Part shown: piece by piece, positions 59,012 to 64,000 of the stretch
How the letters are laid out: every line of letters starts with the position of its first letter
How positions within the stretch are numbered: position 1 is the stretch's first letter
Notes under the pieces: generated by a model
Databases searched by the model: none
Seen by the model: only the letters and a program-made list of their open reading frames with translations
Told to the model about the DNA's origin: nothing
Made by a program: the position numbers and the translations under genes
From: RGIG2041 sp045578865
Lineage (GTDB): Bacteria; Bacillota; Clostridia; UBA1381; UMGS1253
NCBI GenBank assembly: GCA_045578865.1
Contig: JAZNLB010000024.1
Span: forward strand, 1-64,000
Direction of reading: 5' to 3'
Length of the DNA stretch: 64,000 bases

Positions 59012-60808
59012 TTATTTCGAAATTGCTTTGAAGCGACACTTGGATTCACAAAGACCGCACTTTACGCACTTATCTGTATCGATAACAAACGGCTTTTTAA
59101 CCTCGCCGGAAATTGCGCCAACCGGGCAGTTCTTTGCACACAGGCTACATCCGATACATTTTTCCGGATCAATCTTGTACATGAGAAGGTCTTTACATAC
59201 ACCTGCCGGACATTTCTTGTCAACAACATGTGCAACATACTCATCTCTAAAATAACGCAATGTGCTCAAAATCGGGTTCGGTGCTGTCTGACCGAGACCG
59301 CAGAGCGCAGCTTCTTTTACATTGTAGCAGAGTCTTTCGAGTCTGTCGATATCTTCGAGTGTACCCTTGCCGCTTGTAATCTTGTTTAAAATTTCAAGCA
59401 TTCTCTTTGTACCGATACGGCACGGCGAGCACTTACCGCAGGATTCGTCTACTGTAAACTCCAAGAAGAACTTTGCGATATCTACCATACAGGTATCTTC
59501 GTCCATAACAATCAAACCGCCGGAACCCATCATCGAACCGATGCTGATAAGCGAATCGTAGTCGATTTCGGTATCAATCAAGGATGCCGGAATACAACCG
59601 CCGGACGGACCACCGGTCTGGGCTGCCTTAAACTTCTTACCGTTCGGGATACCGCCGCCGATTTCTTCAACAATTTCACGCAGCGTTGTGCCCATCGGCA
59701 CTTCCACAAGACCTGTATTATGAATCTTACCGCCGAGCGCGAATACCTTTGTACCCTTGCTCTTCTCGGTACCAATGCTCTTAAACCATTCCACACCTCT
59801 GTTAATAATCACCGGAATGTTTGCATAGGTTTCTACATTATTTAATACTGTCGGCTTACCGAACAAACCTTTTACTGCCGGGAACGGCGGACGGCATCTC
59901 GGCTCACCGCGCTTACCTTCGATAGAGGTCATGAGCGCTGTTTCTTCACCACATACGAACGCGCCTGCACCCAAACGGATGTCTAAGTCAAAGCTAAAGT
60001 CCGTACCGAAGATGTTTTTGCCCAAAAGGCCCATCTCACGCGCTTGCTTGATGGCAATAGACAAGCGTTGTACCGCAATCGGGTACTCCGCACGAATGTA
60101 TACATAACCCTGATTTGCGCCGATAGCATAACCTGCAATCGCCATTGCTTCGATTACAGAGTGCGGGTCACCTTCGAGGATGCTTCGATCCATGAACGCA
60201 CCCGGGTCGCCTTCATCGGCGTTACAGCAAACATACTTCTGGTCAGATTCGGATGCTGCGGCAAATTTCCATTTAAGACCTGTCGGGAAACCTGCACCAC
60301 CACGACCACGCAGTCCTGCATCAATCATAAGGTCGATGAGCTGTTGCTGCGTCATTTCGGTGAGCACCTTACCGAGCGCTTTATAACCGTCAAATGCGAT
60401 ATACTCTTCAATCTTTTCCGGATTGATAACACCGCAGTTACGCAGAGCAACACGCATCTGCTTTTTGTAGAAGTTTACTTCATTTAACGACTTAATTTCA
60501 TCGTTGTCCTCAGAAACAGTCTCGGAGTAGAGCAAACGCTTAACAATTCTGCCCTTTACGAGATGCTCGGATACGATTTCTGCAACATCGTCCGGCTGTA
60601 CCATGCTGTAAAAAGCACCTTCCGGATAAACAACCATAATCGGACCGAGTGCACAAAGACCGAAACAACCGGTCTTAACAACCATTACTTCTTTTTCAAT
60701 GCCGTTTGCTTTAAGCTGTGCTTCCAACTCTTCGATAATCTTCTGCGAGCCTGAAGATGTACAGCCTGTACCACCGCAAACGAGCACATGGCTTCTGTAT
60801 AAATCCAT
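59012..60808 (-). CDS. hydB: Hydrogenase NADH/FMN subunit (NuoF-like, HydB)
   Basis: 598 residues. A thioredoxin-like 2Fe-2S domain (VCGGTGCTSSGSQKIIEEL, KTGCFGLC) is followed by the NuoF fold with NADH-binding GLRGRGGAGFPTGLKWKFA and FMN-binding GAGAFVCGEETALMTSIEG, SLBB, the 4Fe-4S motif CGKCSPCRIGTKRM, and two C-terminal ferredoxin clusters (CIGCSLCAKNCPVG; CVKCGLCESKC). It is the NADH-oxidising, electron-branching module. It precedes hydA by 21 nt. Confidence 0.95.
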   Translation of the reverse strand: MDLYRSHVLVCGGTGCTSSGSQKIIEELEAQLKANGIEKEVMVVKTGCFGLCALGPIMVVYPEGAFYSMVQPDDVAEIVSEHLVKGRIVKRLLYSETVSEDNDEIKSLNEVNFYKKQMRVALRNCGVINPEKIEEYIAFDGYKALGKVLTEMTQQQLIDLMIDAGLRGRGGAGFPTGLKWKFAAASESDQKYVCCNADEGDPGAFMDRSILEGDPHSVIEAMAIAGYAIGANQGYVYIRAEYPIAVQRLSIAIKQAREMGLLGKNIFGTDFSFDLDIRLGAGAFVCGEETALMTSIEGKRGEPRCRPPFPAVKGLFGKPTVLNNVETYANIPVIINRGVEWFKSIGTEKSKGTKVFALGGKIHNTGLVEVPMGTTLREIVEEIGGGIPNGKKFKAAQTGGPSGGCIPASLIDTEIDYDSLISIGSMMGSGGLIVMDEDTCMVDIAKFFLEFTVDESCGKCSPCRIGTKRMLEILNKITSGKGTLEDIDRLERLCYNVKEAALCGLGQTAPNPILSTLRYFRDEYVAHVVDKKCPAGVCKDLLMYKIDPEKCIGCSLCAKNCPVGAISGEVKKPFVIDTDKCVKCGLCESKCRFKAISK

Positions 60809-60822
60809 CTTGTATATCCTCC

Positions 60823-61194
60823 TTATTTATCAATCTCACCAATCGTATATTCCTTGACCGCCTTGCCGTTTACAATGTGGTCGGACACGATTTTTGCAAC
60901 CTGCTCCGGTGTAACCTTGCCGTAGGTTACTTTTTCCTGGCCCGGAAGATATACTTCAACAATCGGCTCTAAGCGGCAAAGGCCGATGCAGCCGGTCTGT
61001 ACAACCGCTACATTTTCAAGTTTTCTTTTGTTTACTTCTTCCACGAATGCGCTCAGCACCGGTCTTGCCCCTGCGGCGATACCGCAAGTTGCCATACCGA
61101 CAACAACTCTAACGCCTTCCTGATCATCATTTCTCATATGTATCTGAGAAAGGGCTTGTTCTCTCAACGCAGCAAGTTCAGCTAAAGACTTCAT
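60823..61194 (-). CDS. Thioredoxin-like 2Fe-2S ferredoxin
   Basis: 123 residues: MKSLAELAALREQAL followed by VVVGMATCGIAAGARPVLSA and VVQTGCIGLCRLEPIVEV, the four-cysteine pattern of thioredoxin-like ferredoxins. It is a regular member of clostridial hydrogenase operons, between the HATPase and hydB genes. ATG 61194 has GGAGG 8 nt upstream and overlaps the preceding stop. Confidence 0.92.
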   Translation of the reverse strand: MKSLAELAALREQALSQIHMRNDDQEGVRVVVGMATCGIAAGARPVLSAFVEEVNKRKLENVAVVQTGCIGLCRLEPIVEVYLPGQEKVTYGKVTPEQVAKIVSDHIVNGKAVKEYTIGEIDK

Positions 61195-61195
61195 A

Positions 61196-61747
61196 TCATT
61201 TACCTCCATATAATTCTTGAATTCCGCTGTGCAGGTTTTCCGAAATCCAGTTGAGAATTTCCGGCCGGTCCAATCCAACCTCATGACCTAACACTTCGCG
61301 AATCTGCTTTGTATCAAAGATAAATTCGTTTTCACCCACAAGATGTTTGTAGTAAAAATCCAAATCGGGATTACCATGCACTAAAATATGCATCACTGAG
61401 GCAATATCGCCCAGCGGCTGACGGTCAATGTGACTGTAACCGAATGTAGCGCATACCCTTGTCCCTTTTCCCGGGGTGCTTTCAATCGTGAAACTGCCGC
61501 TCGTTTCCTCGGCCGCCTCTTTAAAAAGCGGTATGCCCAAACCAACCTTGCGTGTCGTGCGCGTGGTTGCAAACGGACTGGTAACCTCGGATAAAAACTC
61601 TTCGTCCATACCTTTGCCGTCATCAGCAATCACAATTGTAAGACAATCTTCTGCCACCTGCTCAGAAATCTCAACCGTGATATTCTTTGCATTTGCAGAA
61701 ATGGAATTTTGTACAATATCCAAAATGTGCAGCGATAACTCTCTCAT
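61196..61747 (-). CDS. HATPase-domain protein of the hydrogenase operon
   Basis: 183 residues. A GHKL ATPase domain has N-box HILDIVQNSISANAKNI, D-box IADDGKGMDEEF and a G-box region RKVGLGIPLFKEAAEETSG, with no HisKA or sensor. A C-terminal segment of about 70 residues (from MHILVHGNPDLDFYYKHL) follows. It may act as a switch or anti-factor kinase. Its place between hydC and the ferredoxin gene is conserved in many Clostridia, but the role is unknown. Confidence 0.88.
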   Translation of the reverse strand: MRELSLHILDIVQNSISANAKNITVEISEQVAEDCLTIVIADDGKGMDEEFLSEVTSPFATTRTTRKVGLGIPLFKEAAEETSGSFTIESTPGKGTRVCATFGYSHIDRQPLGDIASVMHILVHGNPDLDFYYKHLVGENEFIFDTKQIREVLGHEVGLDRPEILNWISENLHSGIQELYGGK

Positions 61748-61748
61748 C

Positions 61749-62240
61749 TTATTTGTATCTGTTAATGATGTCTTCTACATCATCCACACTCAAACGACCG
61801 TATACATCGTCATTTACGGTAAATACCGGTGCAAGACCGCAAGCGCCGATACATCTCGTTGCGTCCAGCGAAAACTTACCATCCGCAGAGCACTCGCCAA
61901 CCTCAACATTAATGAGTTGCTTGATCTTTTCGAGAATATCTCCCGAACCCTTTACATAGCATGCTGTACCCAAGCAAACCGCTACCTTGTACTCGCCCTT
62001 CGGATAAAGCGAAAATTGCGTGTAGAATGTTACTACACCGTAAATCTCCGCCATCGAAAAGCCACCCTTTTCGGCGATAATCTGCTGAACTTCAATCGGC
62101 AGATAACCGTAAATCTCCTGCGCCTCTTGCAAAATCGGCATGAGCGCGCCCGGCTGACCGGCATGGTTTTCAATGACCTGCAAGAGTTTTTGCTCTTGCT
62201 CTTTTGTGCCCTTAAAAGCACAAACCTTGTTTGCGTCCAT
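61749..62240 (-). CDS. hydC: Hydrogenase NuoE-like subunit (HydC)
   Basis: 163 residues. An N-terminal helical bundle is followed by the thioredoxin-like 2Fe-2S domain, with Cys in AVCLGTACYVKGSG and RCIGACGLAPVF. ATG 62240 has AGGAGG upstream. It is the first gene of the operon hydC-HATPase-ferredoxin-hydB-hydA and lies directly behind the Rex operator. Confidence 0.95.
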   Translation of the reverse strand: MDANKVCAFKGTKEQEQKLLQVIENHAGQPGALMPILQEAQEIYGYLPIEVQQIIAEKGGFSMAEIYGVVTFYTQFSLYPKGEYKVAVCLGTACYVKGSGDILEKIKQLINVEVGECSADGKFSLDATRCIGACGLAPVFTVNDDVYGRLSVDDVEDIINRYK

Positions 62241-62284
62241 TGTGCGTCCTCCTGTACCCAATAAATTTTCATTAACTGTTAAAT

Positions 62285-62302
62285 TTGTTAATTATTTAAC
62301 AA
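62285..62302. promoter_or_regulatory. Rex operator of the hydrogenase operon
   Basis: TTGTTAATTATTTAACAA is an exact match to the Rex consensus TTGTTAA-N4-TTAACAA. It lies between a minus-strand TATAAT (62328-62333) and the hydC start, in the position for blocking transcription. Rex leaves DNA when NADH is high, which fits an NADH-consuming hydrogenase. Confidence 0.9.
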
Positions 62303-62405
62303 TGAAATCAATTAACACAACATTTAAATTATAGCATACCTTTTTTTAAAAATCTACTAATTTATGCAAAAAAAGCGAGAAATTTTTATCTTTTTTCTCA
62401 CTTTT

Positions 62406-63122
62406 TTAAATCTTTTTATGAAATTGTCTCAAAACGGCATCAATCGTACATTTTTCCACCTCTAAAAAGTGCATTGGCTCGTTGATGTCAGCCAAATAGT
62501 GGGCATCCGAACTGTGCACTGCAAAATGAGAACAAAGGCGCACATCCGTATCTTCCCACCCTTTTGCCTGTGCATTTTTTGAAAGCTCCACCGCATCAAA
62601 GGGTAAGTCCGGCGGCAAAAAGCCCAGATTGGAAATCACACTGTATGCACTTTTATCTATGTGTGCCGCAATGGCAATCCCGCCGAAATCGTGGATGCGT
62701 TCTACAATCTCGTACACACTCAAAGCGCACGCCGTTACAAGCATACGCTTCTCCTCGCCGATACATCTGTCTTCAGCATCCATAATCCATTGTTCACCAA
62801 AGACGGACTTGTTATTTTCCAGTGGCGGCAAAGCCGACTGCACTACATTCTCCATCTGCTTTGCAGCCGCAAGCGAATCAAACAACGCAACTACATGCAC
62901 TTCCTCGCTCGTTTCAATTTCCATACCAGGTATAACCAAAAGTCCGTTTGCCTCACCGACCTGCATAAGTGCCTCAGCATTGGCCAGACTGTTATGGTCC
63001 GTAACTGCAATCACATTTAAACCCTTAATGAGCGCCATATTGATTACATTGTTGGGTGTCATATCCGAGTCGCCACACGGCGAGAGACAGGTATGAATGT
63101 GCAAATCGTAATACAATTTCAT
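62406..63122 (-). CDS. PHP-domain phosphoesterase
   Basis: 238 residues. Metal ligands are visible in YYDLHIHTCLSPCGDSD, VTDHNSLANAEAL, the IPGMEIETSEEVHVV segment, IAAHIDKSAYS and a late HSSDAHYL. PHP proteins are divalent-metal phosphoesterases. A copy is typical beside clostridial hydrogenase genes, role unknown. Its ATG overlaps the DRTGG gene by 4 nt. Confidence 0.9.
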   Translation of the reverse strand: MKLYYDLHIHTCLSPCGDSDMTPNNVINMALIKGLNVIAVTDHNSLANAEALMQVGEANGLLVIPGMEIETSEEVHVVALFDSLAAAKQMENVVQSALPPLENNKSVFGEQWIMDAEDRCIGEEKRMLVTACALSVYEIVERIHDFGGIAIAAHIDKSAYSVISNLGFLPPDLPFDAVELSKNAQAKGWEDTDVRLCSHFAVHSSDAHYLADINEPMHFLEVEKCTIDAVLRQFHKKI

Positions 63123-63451
63123 CCTATCACCCGATTATATTCCGTGATAATCTCATACGCCGTTTTCTTCGTAGAGAGCACGGGCACATTTTCTTCCTCC
63201 GCTTTGGCGGCTGCCACCTCATCCGGCAAAAGCCCCTCCGGCAAAATTACGCAACCAACCTCCGTGAGCACTGCAACCGCAATCACATTGATGTTGGTCT
63301 GCACCGTAATCCATAAATTGTCTTTTTGTGCATGACTCATGGCATAACTCAAAAGGTCACAAACATAGCAACCGTTCAGTTCTCTATCCAGCGCCTGTTC
63401 ACCAGCACACACCTTCGCTGAAATTTTTTCTGCAAACTCCTGAACTGTCAT
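63119..63451 (-). CDS. DRTGG-domain protein
   Basis: 110 residues matching DRTGG domains: MTVQEFAEKISAKVCAGEQAL, VCDLLSYAMSHAQKDNLWIT and ENVPVLSTKKTAYEIIT near the C-terminus. These are small regulatory domains also found in CBS/HPr-kinase contexts. It lies between the Fe-S protein and the PHP gene in one operon. Confidence 0.85.
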   Translation of the reverse strand: MTVQEFAEKISAKVCAGEQALDRELNGCYVCDLLSYAMSHAQKDNLWITVQTNINVIAVAVLTEVGCVILPEGLLPDEVAAAKAEEENVPVLSTKKTAYEIITEYNRVIG

Positions 63452-63472
63452 TTCTTCTCCCCACCTTCCGGT

Positions 63473-64000
63473 CTATTCCTCCGTTCGCTCTAAATCCCGC
63501 ATCAATTCCTGCATCTTACTGCGTAAATTATGTATACAGTCTATCTCACGGCCAAAACCGCGCACCACATCTTCTGCAAGCGCCTTACAAGACGGCGCTC
63601 CGCAACTGCCGCAGTCGAGTTTCGGCAAACGCTCTTCAATCTCTTTCATCTCCCGAAGTTTACGCATCGCTTCCGCTCTGTCTTCATCGAGTTTCAAAAT
63701 CGGAACATATTCAATGTCACGACTCAGCAACACATCCTCAAGTTCAATTTGTGGCAATTCACGCTCTGTTTCGTAGCTTGTGAGTTTCTTGCTTAAAAGC
63801 TCAATTCTTGCACGCGCGGCATAACCGTTTTCCACCGTCAACGGACCGCCGACACAGCCGCCTGCACAAGCACACGGCTCCACAAATTCAACATGACTGA
63901 TTTGCCCGTCCTCTAAGCTTTCCAATACGGAAATAACATTGTCAATACCGTCCACCGCCAAATAGGCATCTTTGCTGAGTGCTTTTGCCTCGCCGCCGCT
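63473..64000 (-). CDS. [Fe] hydrogenase C-terminal-domain Fe-S protein, partial
   Basis: The C-terminal 175 residues of a gene that continues beyond the window; the frame stays open to base 64000. FVEPCACAGGCVGGPL is like the L3 Cys motif of [FeFe]-hydrogenase-related proteins, and DCGSCGAPSCKALAEDVVRG is a four-cysteine 4Fe-4S domain, followed by a coiled-coil tail. Such hydrogenase-like sensory proteins precede DRTGG and PHP genes in Clostridia. It may sense H2 or redox; this is inference. Confidence 0.82.
   Translation of the reverse strand, partial: SGGEAKALSKDAYLAVDGIDNVISVLESLEDGQISHVEFVEPCACAGGCVGGPLTVENGYAARARIELLSKKLTSYETERELPQIELEDVLLSRDIEYVPILKLDEDRAEAMRKLREMKEIEERLPKLDCGSCGAPSCKALAEDVVRGFGREIDCIHNLRSKMQELMRDLERTEE

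Overview
The window reads as chromosome from an anaerobic, probably endospore-forming member of the Bacillota (Clostridia). The evidence is a trimeric NADH-linked [FeFe]-hydrogenase cluster under a perfect Rex operator, oxygen-sensitive ribonucleotide reductase (nrdD/nrdG), GatCAB transamidation, a tRNA(Phe)-type T-box before pheST, sigH, a SpoIVFB-like M50 protease, ireB, a Gram-positive LexA with its SOS box, and strong AGGAGG ribosome sites with frequent TTG starts. Intergenic DNA is AT-rich. I cannot name the genus. No prophage, insertion sequence or CRISPR array is present.

Layout: 1-1.2 kb holds the end of a SLOG-like gene, a truncated Na/Pi transporter and an array of mini-hairpins. 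1.2-1.4 kb is a tRNA Met-Glu-Val operon. 1.5-9.7 kb (minus strand) is ligA-gatC-gatA-gatB-radical SAM-methyltransferase. 9.8-12.9 kb holds a membrane protein, DUF3842, and an attenuated ECF S-component/kinase operon. 13-15.8 kb is a polysaccharide deacetylase and typA. 15.9-20.8 kb holds tRNA-Gln, DUF1015, a frameshifted thrS and a methionine gamma-lyase-like gene. 20.8-24.7 kb is T-box-pheS-pheT with a long palindrome inserted in the leader. 24.8-30.4 kb holds ireB, an XRE regulator, malQ, tRNA-Gly with a duplicated 3' end, a spoIVFB-like pair, metK and a second XRE regulator. 30.6-38.3 kb holds tRNA-Lys, an orphan sugar-type binding lipoprotein, a ytrA-type GntR/ABC operon, an LTA-synthase-like sulfatase and a zinc-ribbon protein. 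38.4-43.4 kb holds corA with a leader peptide, tRNA-Thr, and a response regulator-histidine kinase-HtrA operon. 43.5-50.6 kb (minus) holds proS, dut, nrdD-nrdG, degV and trhA. 50.8-55.9 kb holds sigH, a zinc ribbon, a SpoU methyltransferase, a VOC protein, upp-apbE and lexA. 55.9-57.2 kb is a divergent XRE regulator and a circularly permuted S11 peptidase-like gene. 57.2-64 kb (minus) is the hydrogenase region.

Most genes are housekeeping. The most unusual items are: (1) an intact ORF at 56.3-57.2 kb whose D,D-carboxypeptidase (S11) halves are in reversed order, KTG half first and SxxK/SxN half second, with no signal peptide; (2) a 26-codon leader ORF with an acidic/proline N-terminus and alternative stems that can mask the ribosome site of corA, which looks like a magnesium-responsive leader; (3) an uncharacterised terminator-controlled leader before the ECF/kinase operon; and (4) several small structured elements: the mini-hairpin array, the pheS-leader palindrome and the tRNA-Gly 3' duplication.
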